From positions 26,626 to 90,625 of the forward strand of contig WFSJ01000059.1 of the NCBI GenBank assembly GCA_015486055.1: a DNA stretch of 64,000 bases, read 5' to 3'. This document shows positions 15,864 to 23,835 of the stretch, in pieces. The first letter of the stretch is position 1; the number at the start of each line of letters is the position of its first letter. The position numbers were made by a program, and so were the translations under genes. The notes below the pieces were generated by a model, which saw nothing but the letters and a program-made list of their open reading frames with translations, made no database searches and was not told the DNA's origin. The DNA is from Acidobacteriota bacterium (lineage in GTDB: Bacteria > Acidobacteriota > Aminicenantia > S016-38).

Positions 15864-17093
15864 TCAAGGAAGTCTCTTTATTATCAAAAAGGTAAGGTCG
15901 TCTTCAACAGAAAAATCCTTCATATAGTTGAGGAGTAGTTTCCCAAGGTTCTCTGGCTTTGTTCCCCTGTTCCGGGATAGGAAGGCTTTTATTCCCTCTA
16001 TGCCGAATTCATCCTCGCACCTCATAGCTTCTGACAGCCCGTCCGTGTAAAGGAAAAGCATGTCACCACTTTCCATTTTTTCCTTCCCGCTTTCATACTC
16101 ATTTTCCCTAATTCCGAGGACCATTCCTCCCTTGTTTAGCTCTATAAATTTTTCTCCCTTCATTAGGACCGGTGGATTGTGTCCTGCATTTGAATACACG
16201 ATCTCTCCGTTTGAAGGGTCAAGAGAAAACAGAAAAAATGTTATAAAAGTCATCCTCTCAGTGTTTTTGATAGTTATTTCGTTAAGTTCCTTCATTATTG
16301 TTGAAATTTTCCCAGGGGAAAAACTTGCTATCGCCCTTAATGAAGACTGAATGGAAGCCATCAAAAGAGATGCTGGTATTCCTTTTCCAGCCACATCTCC
16401 AAGAGCCATAAGGTATTTATCACCGATTTTATAAAGATCATAATAATCTCCACCTACATATCTTGAAGGAATACTCTTTCCGTAGGCCTGGAAACCCTCT
16501 ATTTTCATTTCCTTGGGAAGGAGATTTTGCTGGATTTCCTTGGCTATCTCAAGTTCCCTCTCCAGCCTGTGCTTTTCCACCGTTTCTCTGCGAAATAGCA
16601 TGTTTTCATAGGCCAAAAGAGTTATCTGAAAAAGGGCTTTTATGTAATTTTCATTTTCACCGTTGATTTTCTCTGCATCAGTTCCTGATATGGCAAGGAA
16701 ATTTTCCTGAAGGCTCAACAAGTGTTCAACACCCTTTTCTTTGAACATAAGGGCCGTTTGCTCCGAGGCTATTGTAAGTTCAAGGATTGTGCCAAATCCA
16801 AATTTTCCAAGGATCTCCACTAAGTCCTCTCTCCCCTTCTCTAAAACTTCCCTTAGAATAGGGGGAAGTTTTATCCCCTTAGATATTATGTATACCCTGT
16901 CCTTTGCCTTAACCCTTAAAATGCACCTTGAGATCCCGGTCTGCCCCATGACAGTTGACAGGAAAGTTTTGAAGAGCCTATCCTCGTCAAAAACCCTTAT
17001 TATCTGTCTTGCATACTGAAGGAAATTCTCAAGCTCAAATTCTTTAAGCTGGAGAGCTCTCGTCAGTCTTTTAATCTCTTTATTATTCTCCAC
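15864..17093 (-). CDS. PP2C/SpoIIE-type serine phosphatase (RsbU-like) with N-terminal sensor region
   Basis: 409 residues. Residues 1-180 form a coiled-coil start and a GAF-like sensor; then a linker 'LERELEIAKEIQQNLLPKEM' and the SpoIIE phosphatase domain with 'GGDYYDLYKI', 'ALGDVAGKGIPASLLMA', 'YSNAGHNPPV', 'LFLYTDGLSEA' and 'VEDDLTFLII', all metal-binding aspartates intact. Such enzymes dephosphorylate STAS anti-anti-sigma factors. It begins at GTG 17093 seven bases after GGAGG and overlaps the HATPase gene by 31 bases. It is last in the seven-gene minus-strand run. Confidence 0.9.
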   Translation of the reverse strand: MENNKEIKRLTRALQLKEFELENFLQYARQIIRVFDEDRLFKTFLSTVMGQTGISRCILRVKAKDRVYIISKGIKLPPILREVLEKGREDLVEILGKFGFGTILELTIASEQTALMFKEKGVEHLLSLQENFLAISGTDAEKINGENENYIKALFQITLLAYENMLFRRETVEKHRLERELEIAKEIQQNLLPKEMKIEGFQAYGKSIPSRYVGGDYYDLYKIGDKYLMALGDVAGKGIPASLLMASIQSSLRAIASFSPGKISTIMKELNEITIKNTERMTFITFFLFSLDPSNGEIVYSNAGHNPPVLMKGEKFIELNKGGMVLGIRENEYESGKEKMESGDMLFLYTDGLSEAMRCEDEFGIEGIKAFLSRNRGTKPENLGKLLLNYMKDFSVEDDLTFLIIKRLP

Positions 17094-17476
17094 CAGTTTA
17101 CCTCCCTTTCTCTCCCATAATTAACTTCATCGGTTGCCCTTTTTATTATCTCAAGCCCTAATCCGTCTTTTCTCCTTTCCCTTATATACTCTTTAAGATC
17201 AAATTCCTCATTCGGAATCTCTATTGAAGTTCCACCAAATTTGAATTCTACCTGAGCCTTGCTCCTTGAGACTTTCCAGCCTATCTCAATCCAACCATTT
17301 TCTTTCCCCTTATATGAGTGCTTTATTATATTAGAAAGAACCTCTTCCACAGCTAATGAGAAAAGCGTAGCATCTTTTTCCGGGAAGTAATACAGAAGCA
17401 GTATCTTTCTTGAAAGTTCAGAGACAGGATAAAGGAGTAAATAAGAGCTGGGAATTCTGAGTAGCACTTCAGCCAT
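17063..17476 (-). CDS. HATPase_c-type serine kinase / anti-sigma factor (RsbW-like)
   Basis: 137 residues with a GHKL ATPase fold: N-box 'AVEEVLSNIIKHSYKG' and G-box 'RRKDGLGLEIIKRATDEV'. RsbW/SpoIIAB-like proteins bind either a sigma factor or a STAS protein, which they phosphorylate on a serine. It overlaps the STAS gene by 8 bases and the phosphatase gene by 31, the classical order antagonist-kinase-phosphatase. No sigma-factor gene is nearby, so the final target is unknown. Confidence 0.85.
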   Translation of the reverse strand: MAEVLLRIPSSYLLLYPVSELSRKILLLYYFPEKDATLFSLAVEEVLSNIIKHSYKGKENGWIEIGWKVSRSKAQVEFKFGGTSIEIPNEEFDLKEYIRERRKDGLGLEIIKRATDEVNYGREREVNWWRIIKRLKD

Positions 17477-17822
17477 TAGAGAAAAAGGCCACAGCTCCTT
17501 TTAGCTCCGGAAAGAACTTGTAGATCTTTGTGAAACCAAGAAGGTCAAATATCTCATGAACCTTTGGGGAGGTGCAACAAATGATTATGTCGCCTCTGTT
17601 CTCCCTAACCTCCTCTATATAACCAATGAGAACTCCTAACCCTGCTGATGAAATATAAAGGAGCTCCGAGCAATCAATTATTATCCTGAATTTTCCCTCC
17701 CCTATTCCTTCTTTTATTGAACTGTCAAAATTCTCAACCGTCAGAGGATCAACCCTTCCCTTGGGTCTTATTATGAGAATATTTTCCCTTTCTTCCTTTT
17801 CTATCTCAAGCTCCATTTTCAA
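17469..17822 (-). CDS. STAS-domain anti-sigma factor antagonist (RsbV-like)
   Basis: 117 residues with a single STAS domain: 'ILIIRPKGRVDPLTVENF' and 'CSELLYISSAGLGVLIGYI'. Ser58/Ser59 is the expected phosphorylation site read by the partner kinase and phosphatase encoded next. It starts inside the end of ndk (17-base overlap), so its translation is probably coupled to nucleoside diphosphate kinase. In-frame ATGs at 17822 and 17816 are both possible. Confidence 0.9.
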   Translation of the reverse strand: MKMELEIEKEERENILIIRPKGRVDPLTVENFDSSIKEGIGEGKFRIIIDCSELLYISSAGLGVLIGYIEEVRENRGDIIICCTSPKVHEIFDLLGFTKIYKFFPELKGAVAFFSNG

Positions 17823-18228
17823 CCTCTAACTCTGAAAAGAAGAAATTAACCTCAAATTTGACAGACTCTGAGGAATCTGAGCCGTGCACAACATTTCTCT
17901 GAATGTCAGTTCCATAAATCCTTCTTATTGTTCCTTCCTCTGCCTTTGCCGGGTCAGTCGCCCCCATTATTTGCCTCCATTTGTTTATGATTCCCTCTCC
18001 TGCCAGCACCATCACCACAATGGGACCAGAGGACATATATTCAATAAGGTCATTGAAGAAAATTTTGTCCTTATGAACATAGTAAAATCTCCCTGCTTCT
18101 CCCTTTGTAAGATGAACCATTTTCATAGCTGAGATTTTTAATTTTTCTTTCTCTATCCTTGATATTATTCTTCCTACAATCCCCCTTTCCACTGCATCTG
18201 GCTTTATTATAGCAAGGCTTCTTTCCAT
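17806..18228 (-). CDS. ndk: Nucleoside diphosphate kinase
   Basis: 140 residues from 'MERSLAIIKPDAVERG'. The phosphohistidine is in 'RNVVHGSDSSES', and 'HKDKIFFNDLIEYMSSGP' is typical. It balances NTP/dNTP pools using ATP. The ATG at 18228 is chosen because AAGGAG sits six bases before it; with the ATG at 18234 that site would have no spacing. It sits between EndoQ and the STAS gene in a tightly packed operon. Confidence 0.95.
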   Translation of the reverse strand: MERSLAIIKPDAVERGIVGRIISRIEKEKLKISAMKMVHLTKGEAGRFYYVHKDKIFFNDLIEYMSSGPIVVMVLAGEGIINKWRQIMGATDPAKAEEGTIRRIYGTDIQRNVVHGSDSSESVKFEVNFFFSELEVENGA

Positions 18229-18238
18229 TGCCATCTCC

Positions 18239-19504
18239 TTAAAATAAATTCTGCTGCTTGGTTTCTTCCTCTTTGAAAGGGTCTATAACCCCATATACTC
18301 CATCATAACCGGGATCAACTCTCACATTACCTTCTCTCATATTTTTTATCCCATTTGCTACTCTCTCCCCAAGCATCTTCCTTATATCCTTCAGTGGAAC
18401 CTCGGTCAGAATTGAGAACTCGTTACCGAAGTTCTTTATTGATGAGAAATATTCTGTAAGAATATGCTTTGAGTTTTTAGTTTTTCCCTCAGCCTTTGCC
18501 AATATTTCCGGTAATGGAATGAGGTGGATGAAATCCACTGCGTTTTCTGGCCTCTCTCCTTCTTTCCTGTCTGCAAGTTCCTCTACCCTGTGAGCCACTC
18601 CTATGGTCAGTTTTTTCCCACATTTTGGGCATATATTTTTAAGCTTCATAGCTTCCTTTGGGGAAAGCCTCACACCGCAATTTCTATGCCCATCATAATG
18701 ATACTTTCCTTCTTGTGGAAAAAATTCAACTGTGGAGATAAACCCTTCCCTTGTTTTTATAGCATTTATTATATTGTGAAAGCCAAGCTCTGTGTCAAAA
18801 AGGTTGGATTCCCTTCCAATATTTGGAGGAGAGTGAGCATCGGAATTGGAAACAAGGGTAAACCTGTCAAGGGAGGAAAGCATCCAGTTCATTGGTGGAT
18901 CTGAGCTGAGGCCAGTCTCAAGGCCTATGAAGTTTTCCGAAAGCTCACCACAGCATTCTTCAATGGAATCAAAACCTGAATTCGCTCCGAAAAGAGAAAA
19001 CCATGGGGTCCATATATGAGCAGGTATTATAGCTGTTGATGGAGCATACTTCAGAACTATTTCTATTAGTTCCCTTGTATCCATTCCGAAGGTAGGTCTT
19101 CCATCTACTTGGAGATTTCCTTTTGAAGCCAGGGCCGAATTCAGTTTTTCCACATCCTCTATTGATTCCCCAAGAAGGACGACATGAATTTTCCTCACCT
19201 TATTCCCTTTCGAGTATATAAGGCTTACCTCTGTAGTGAGAAGGAAATAGACATCCTCCCTTTCCATATCAAGTTCAAATGGGAAAACCTCTTTTGACGG
19301 TTCCTTAAGTGTCAACAGACCATTATCCTCTCTCTTAAGAAGTGTTTTTATCCTGAAAAGCCAATCAGGATGAGTAAAATCCCCTGTTCCCACAACCTTT
19401 ATGCCCTTAATTTTTGCCCAGGCAGCTATTGCGGGAAGGTCCATATCCTTTGAAGTAGCTCTTGAATACCTTGAGTGAATGTGAAGATCGGCAAGAAACT
19501 TCAT
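18239..19504 (-). CDS. Endonuclease Q-like PHP-domain DNA repair nuclease
   Basis: 421 residues. The PHP metal motifs are 'LADLHIHSRYSRATS', 'VVGTGDFTHPDW', 'IIPAHIWTPWFSLFG' and 'LVSNSDAHSPPNIGRES'; a zinc-finger-like part follows ('HRNCGVRLSPKEA', 'ICPKCGKKLTIGVAHRVEEL'). This architecture is that of EndoQ, known from Thermococcales and some bacteria, which cleaves 5' of deaminated bases such as hypoxanthine and uracil. Residues 417-421 are QQNLF, at the extreme C-terminus, fitting the bacterial sliding-clamp pentapeptide pattern Qxx(L/M)F. Archaeal EndoQ binds PCNA, so a clamp contact is plausible here. Confidence 0.85.
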   Translation of the reverse strand: MKFLADLHIHSRYSRATSKDMDLPAIAAWAKIKGIKVVGTGDFTHPDWLFRIKTLLKREDNGLLTLKEPSKEVFPFELDMEREDVYFLLTTEVSLIYSKGNKVRKIHVVLLGESIEDVEKLNSALASKGNLQVDGRPTFGMDTRELIEIVLKYAPSTAIIPAHIWTPWFSLFGANSGFDSIEECCGELSENFIGLETGLSSDPPMNWMLSSLDRFTLVSNSDAHSPPNIGRESNLFDTELGFHNIINAIKTREGFISTVEFFPQEGKYHYDGHRNCGVRLSPKEAMKLKNICPKCGKKLTIGVAHRVEELADRKEGERPENAVDFIHLIPLPEILAKAEGKTKNSKHILTEYFSSIKNFGNEFSILTEVPLKDIRKMLGERVANGIKNMREGNVRVDPGYDGVYGVIDPFKEEETKQQNLF

Positions 19505-19506
19505 CT

Positions 19507-20478
19507 TTATATATTCTCCCTTATGAAGAATTTAAGATAATTTTTGGGAATTCCCAAAAAAGTTTCCCTATATATCATATCGCATTTCTGACATCTCGGG
19601 TGCTTTTCAGCACTTTCATTTGCAAAGCTTTTCCTCAGCTTCCTCATTTTCTCTCCATTCCATATATCAAGAAGAGATTCTCTCTTAGCATCACCTATTA
19701 TTATTTCACCAAAGAAGTCCTGGGGACATGCAGGAACCTTTCCGTCATAAAATATGCTCATTGAATAATAGGGAAATGTGCATGGGACATAGTTCAGCTT
19801 TCCCTTTCTGCTTATGTTATAAAGCCCTGCCCAGTTGTGAATCCTCCTGACTATGAACTTGTCAAGAGGGAGTCCCCTGAACTTTTCTCTGAAGTCTTTC
19901 CTTTTCTTTTTTATTTCATCTTCGCTTTCCTTCATGACTTCCATAACCTCTATAACTGTATATGGTTTTGTTCTTCCAAGTGTCTTCTTTATTTCAAGAA
20001 ACTTTATTATATTCTCAAGAACCTGTTCAAAGACTGCCCCTACTCTGACTTTTTCATAAGTGCCCTTATCGTAACCATCAAAAGAGAAGGAAATAAAGTC
20101 AAGTCCTGCCTTTATTATCTCCCTTGAGTATTCTTCTGTAAGAATTGTGGCGTTAGTGTGGAGTCTCGGTCTAAGTTTGGCTTCAGCTGTTTTGTTCACC
20201 ATTTCCACGAATCTTGGGTGCATAAGACTTTCACCCCTGTGAAACAAATTGACATCATAGGCAAATCCCCTTATCTGAGAGAGCAAACTCTCAAATAATT
20301 CCCATTCCATCATTCCCCTTTTCAAGGCATTGTAGTTTGTGCTGTTCGGGCACATTATGCATCTGAGATTACAGGCATTCGTAACCTCAAGCCATATTCT
20401 TGTTGGAGGAACAGGGATTTTTTCTGCCCTTCTTCTATAGTAATAGTATAGCTTCGCCAAATGGAATAGATGGTTCAT
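19507..20478 (-). CDS. Radical SAM protein with SPASM-like C-terminus (first of pair)
   Basis: 323 residues. 'EVTNACNLRCIMCPNSTNY' provides the CxxxCxxC 4Fe-4S motif; the C-terminal cysteines 'VPCTFPYYSMSIFYDGKVPA' then 'CPQDFFGEI' and 'HPRCQKCDMIYR' form a SPASM-type auxiliary cluster region. Substrate unknown: SPASM enzymes modify peptides, proteins or small molecules. It starts four bases inside the end of the second radical SAM gene (ATGA overlap) and is followed by EndoQ two bases after its stop. Confidence 0.87.
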   Translation of the reverse strand: MNHLFHLAKLYYYYRRRAEKIPVPPTRIWLEVTNACNLRCIMCPNSTNYNALKRGMMEWELFESLLSQIRGFAYDVNLFHRGESLMHPRFVEMVNKTAEAKLRPRLHTNATILTEEYSREIIKAGLDFISFSFDGYDKGTYEKVRVGAVFEQVLENIIKFLEIKKTLGRTKPYTVIEVMEVMKESEDEIKKKRKDFREKFRGLPLDKFIVRRIHNWAGLYNISRKGKLNYVPCTFPYYSMSIFYDGKVPACPQDFFGEIIIGDAKRESLLDIWNGEKMRKLRKSFANESAEKHPRCQKCDMIYRETFLGIPKNYLKFFIRENI

Positions 20479-21536
20479 ATCTTTTCCATAAAGACATATT
20501 TTATAAAGGAGGGGGAAAAGAGCTTGAAGAATTTCCCTTTGTTAACATAACTCAGGTAAAGGTTCGCAGGACCAACACAGGTGAACCAACACGGAGGATG
20601 ATTCCCGAGCTTTATATCTCGCCTGAGTTCCTCTGCTTCCCTGCTGAACCATATATCTTTAAAGCTTCTCTCAGTGAGGTTTCCAATCTTTCTGAATGCA
20701 ACAGGACAAGGATGAACATCACCATTTGGATGAATCTGAACGGAAAGATAAGCAGCAATACATCGGAAGCTCTTTTTAACTGATTCCGGAGCCTCAATGA
20801 ATTTGGGAAATAGCCTGAGATAGTCGTGAAAATGCGGCAGGTGTGAAGGAAAATCCTTTAAGATGGAGTTTATTTGTTTTGACAGAAGCGGGATATCCTG
20901 CGTAGAAAGCCCAAGGTCCTCCTCTGGAGAATATTTATCTATCTTGTGAACAGGCTCTGTTGTAACCCCGTCAACACCTTTATCAATTGCAAGCTTCACT
21001 GTATCGTGAAGATAGGAAAGGTTTTTCCTGTTCAAAGTTATATTGACATATACCTTTGGTCTTGGCCCTGCTTGTTTTACATTTTCTATAGCAGAAAGAA
21101 CCCTTTCCCAGGCTCCGTCAACACCTCTTATCCAATCGTGAATTTCCTTCGGCCCATCTAAGGAGAAAAATATTGAGTCTATCCCTGTCCTTGCAAGTTT
21201 TTCAGCATTTTTCCTATCTACAAGCCATCCATTTGAGTTGGCCGCTACCCTGAAACCTAATGATTTCGCAAAAGAAAGAATTTCAAAAGACTCCTTCAGG
21301 AGGAAAAGCTCCCCTCCTGAGAAGGAAATATATTTTCCACCAAGTTCTCTTAGCTCTTTAAGAACTTCCTTTATCCTGTTCAATGGAAGTCTCTGTTCAT
21401 CCTTTATTTTCCACAAATGGCAGTGACGACACCTAAGATTACACTTATATGTCAGTTCCCACTGAATTTTAATTGGGCCTAAAAGAGGGTTAATCCCTCC
21501 ACCAATGAATTTTGCGAGGTTAAGATAAAATTTCAT
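20475..21536 (-). CDS. Radical SAM protein with SPASM-like C-terminus (second of pair)
   Basis: 353 residues. 'ELTYKCNLRCRHCHLWKIK' carries the SAM cluster cysteines, 'ISFSGGELFLL' the GGE motif for SAM, and 'FRCIAAYLSVQIHPNGDVHP' with 'CPVAFRKIGNL' and 'PPCWFTCVGP' the auxiliary cluster. It is the first gene of the minus-strand operon and has a consensus promoter with the ATG at the predicted transcript start. No precursor peptide gene is visible next to it, so a role in peptide maturation is unsupported; membrane-lipid or cofactor chemistry is equally possible. Confidence 0.87.
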   Translation of the reverse strand: MKFYLNLAKFIGGGINPLLGPIKIQWELTYKCNLRCRHCHLWKIKDEQRLPLNRIKEVLKELRELGGKYISFSGGELFLLKESFEILSFAKSLGFRVAANSNGWLVDRKNAEKLARTGIDSIFFSLDGPKEIHDWIRGVDGAWERVLSAIENVKQAGPRPKVYVNITLNRKNLSYLHDTVKLAIDKGVDGVTTEPVHKIDKYSPEEDLGLSTQDIPLLSKQINSILKDFPSHLPHFHDYLRLFPKFIEAPESVKKSFRCIAAYLSVQIHPNGDVHPCPVAFRKIGNLTERSFKDIWFSREAEELRRDIKLGNHPPCWFTCVGPANLYLSYVNKGKFFKLFSPSFIKYVFMEKI

Positions 21537-21590
21537 GAAATCATATTATAGTTACCCTTCCCCCTTTTTTCAATGATATAATTTTTTCCA
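21537..21590. promoter_or_regulatory. Divergent promoters for the radical SAM operon and gatB operon
   Basis: Minus strand: TTGAAA (21573-21568), 17 bases, TATAAT (21550-21545), eight bases to the ATG at 21536. Plus strand: TATAAT (21577-21582), eight bases to the gatB ATG at 21591, with a poor -35. Neither message would have a Shine-Dalgarno sequence. Only 54 bases separate the two genes, so the two promoters are intertwined. Confidence 0.6.
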
Positions 21591-22991
21591 ATGCTTGAAC
21601 CAACAATCGGCCTTGAAATTCACATTCAACTCCAGACAAGATCTAAAATGTTCTGTTCATGCAAAAACAGCTATGGTGACCCCCCAAACACAAATATTTG
21701 TCCTGTTTGTCTTGGGCATCCCGGAACCCTTCCTGTGCTAAACTGGGAAGCTGTAAAACTTGCAACAAAGCTCGCACTTGCTCTAAACTGTAAGGTTAAT
21801 ATGGAATCCTATTTTGCAAGGAAAAACTATTTCTACCCGGATCTTCCAAAAGGATATCAGATAACTCAGTATAAAAATCCCCTTGCCGAAGATGGATTTA
21901 TTGAATTAAGAAACGGGAAAAAAATAAGAATAGAAAGACTTCATATAGAAGAAGATTCGGGAAAATCCATCCACACAGAAGATGGAACACTTATTGATTT
22001 CAATCGTTGTGGCGTTCCCCTCGCAGAGATCGTGACGAAGCCTGACATTTCCTCTCCAGAGGAAGCGCTTTTCTTCCTCCAATTCCTCAGGAAAATTGCA
22101 GTTTACACAGGGGTATCAGATGCAGATATGGAAAAGGGAAATATGCGGTGCGATGCCAATCTTTCCCTGAAACAAGAGGGAAGCAAGAAAATGGGAACAA
22201 AAACAGAGGTAAAAAACCTCAACTCATTTAAATTTTTATCCAAGGCTTTGAAATATGAAATCCAAAGGCAGAAAAAGATTCTTGAACAAGGAGGCAAAAT
22301 TCATCTGGAAACAAGAGGATTCGACAGTAAGAAAGGAGTCACCTTCCTGATGAGGAGTAAGGAGGAAGCGCATGATTATAGATATTTCCCTGAACCTGAT
22401 CTTCCTCCTCTCAAGCTTGCCGATTCTTTTATCCAGGAAATTAAAAACTCCATGCCTGAACTTCACTGGCAGAAGGAAGAAAGGTTCATGAGGGAATTCG
22501 GTCTTGATAGAAAAACCGCTGAAGTTCTCTGCGCGGAAAAGGAGATTGGGAATTTTTTTGAGGAAACGGTGAAATTTTACGGAAAACCGAAGGAACTCGC
22601 AAACTGGACAAAAACAGAGGTTTTAGAGCTGTGGAATCAGGGACTGAAAATTAGACCAGAATCCTTAGGGACCCTTTTGAAAATTGTGGACGATGGGAAG
22701 CTTTCAAGGCTCAAAGCAAAGGAAGTCCTTGAGGAAATGGCCAGTTCCGGAAAGAGTCCGGAAATTATAATGGAAGAGCGGGAACTCTCCCAGATAAGCG
22801 ATGAGAAAAAGCTCAGAGTAACAGTTGAAGAAATAATAAAGGAAAATCCCGATAAGGTTGAAAAATACAGGAAGGGGAAAAAGGGGTTAATGGGCTTTTT
22901 TATTGGGGAAGCAATGAAGAGAACCGAGGGTAGGGCAAATCCTAAACTTCTAAATAAAATCCTCGGGGAGGCTCTAAAAAATGGTGAGTGA
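21591..22991 (+). CDS. gatB: Aspartyl/glutamyl-tRNA amidotransferase subunit B
   Basis: 466 residues. 'TIGLEIHIQLQTRSKMFCSC' and the zinc cysteines of 'ICPVCLGHPG', 'HIEEDSGKSIH' and 'DFNRCGVPLAEIVTKPD' are GatB signatures; the C-terminal third is the YqeY-like tail domain. GatB activates Glu on misacylated tRNA-Gln (and Asp on tRNA-Asn) for amidation by GatA. gatA and gatC are not in the window. The gene starts eight bases after a TATAAT box. It overlaps the transketolase gene by 11 bases. Confidence 0.96.
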   Translation: MLEPTIGLEIHIQLQTRSKMFCSCKNSYGDPPNTNICPVCLGHPGTLPVLNWEAVKLATKLALALNCKVNMESYFARKNYFYPDLPKGYQITQYKNPLAEDGFIELRNGKKIRIERLHIEEDSGKSIHTEDGTLIDFNRCGVPLAEIVTKPDISSPEEALFFLQFLRKIAVYTGVSDADMEKGNMRCDANLSLKQEGSKKMGTKTEVKNLNSFKFLSKALKYEIQRQKKILEQGGKIHLETRGFDSKKGVTFLMRSKEEAHDYRYFPEPDLPPLKLADSFIQEIKNSMPELHWQKEERFMREFGLDRKTAEVLCAEKEIGNFFEETVKFYGKPKELANWTKTEVLELWNQGLKIRPESLGTLLKIVDDGKLSRLKAKEVLEEMASSGKSPEIIMEERELSQISDEKKLRVTVEEIIKENPDKVEKYRKGKKGLMGFFIGEAMKRTEGRANPKLLNKILGEALKNGE

Positions 22992-23835
22992 AGAAGATAT
23001 AAAGAAACTCAAAAAAATCTCACTCAAATTGAGAAAACATATTATAAGAATGACCGGACTCGCAAAATCAGGGCATCCGGGAGGCTCACTCTCGGCTGCA
23101 GATATTGTCACTGTTCTCTTCTTTAAAGTGATGAGATACAGACCAGAGGAGCCAAAATGGAACGACAGAGACTTTTTTATCCTGAGTAAGGGACATGCAA
23201 CTCCTCTTCTTTACGCTGCCCTTGCTGAGGCAGGTTTCTTTCCCAAAGAGGAGCTTCCTCATTTCAGAAATCTCAGTTCTCATCTTCAGGGTCATCCCGA
23301 CAGGCTCATGACACCTGGCGTTGAAATGTCAACAGGTTCCTTAGGCCAGGGATTATCTGTAGCGAATGGAGTAGCTTTTTCCCGAAAACTTGATAAAAAA
23401 TCCAGCAGGGTATATGTGCTCATGGGAGATGGAGAACTACAAGAAGGGCAAGTATGGGAGGCAGCCATGACCTCTGCCCATTACAAAATTGACAACCTCA
23501 CAGGGATAGTTGATTTCAACGGTCTCCAAATAGATGGACCTGTAAGTAGAGTTAAAGGCGTAGAACCTGTGGCTGAAAAATGGAGGGCCTTTGGCTGGTT
23601 AGTTAAAGAAATAGACGGCCATGAATTTAGGCAAATAATAGAAGCTTTCAACTGGGCTGAGAACAATAAGGGAAAACCCTCTATGATAGTGGCTCATACT
23701 CTCAAGGGGAAGGGAGTATCCTTTATGGAAGGGAAGGTAAAGTTTCACGGCGTCCCTCCAACGGAAGAAGAAATGGAGAAAGCTCTAAAGGAATTAGAAA
23801 AAAAGGAGAAGGAACTTGAAGATGAAAGAATTTGA
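22981..23835 (+). CDS. Transketolase, N-terminal subunit
   Basis: 284 residues covering the thiamine-diphosphate pyrimidine-independent half: 'GHPGGSLSAADIVTVLFF', 'LSKGHATPLLYAALAEAGFF', and the ThDP/Mg motif 'MGDGELQEGQVWEA' ending in 'VDFNGLQIDG'. Transketolase is encoded as two polypeptides, as in many archaea, Thermotogota-like and other anaerobes. The second subunit starts inside this gene's end, allowing equal production. Confidence 0.93.
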   Translation: MVSEEDIKKLKKISLKLRKHIIRMTGLAKSGHPGGSLSAADIVTVLFFKVMRYRPEEPKWNDRDFFILSKGHATPLLYAALAEAGFFPKEELPHFRNLSSHLQGHPDRLMTPGVEMSTGSLGQGLSVANGVAFSRKLDKKSSRVYVLMGDGELQEGQVWEAAMTSAHYKIDNLTGIVDFNGLQIDGPVSRVKGVEPVAEKWRAFGWLVKEIDGHEFRQIIEAFNWAENNKGKPSMIVAHTLKGKGVSFMEGKVKFHGVPPTEEEMEKALKELEKKEKELEDERI

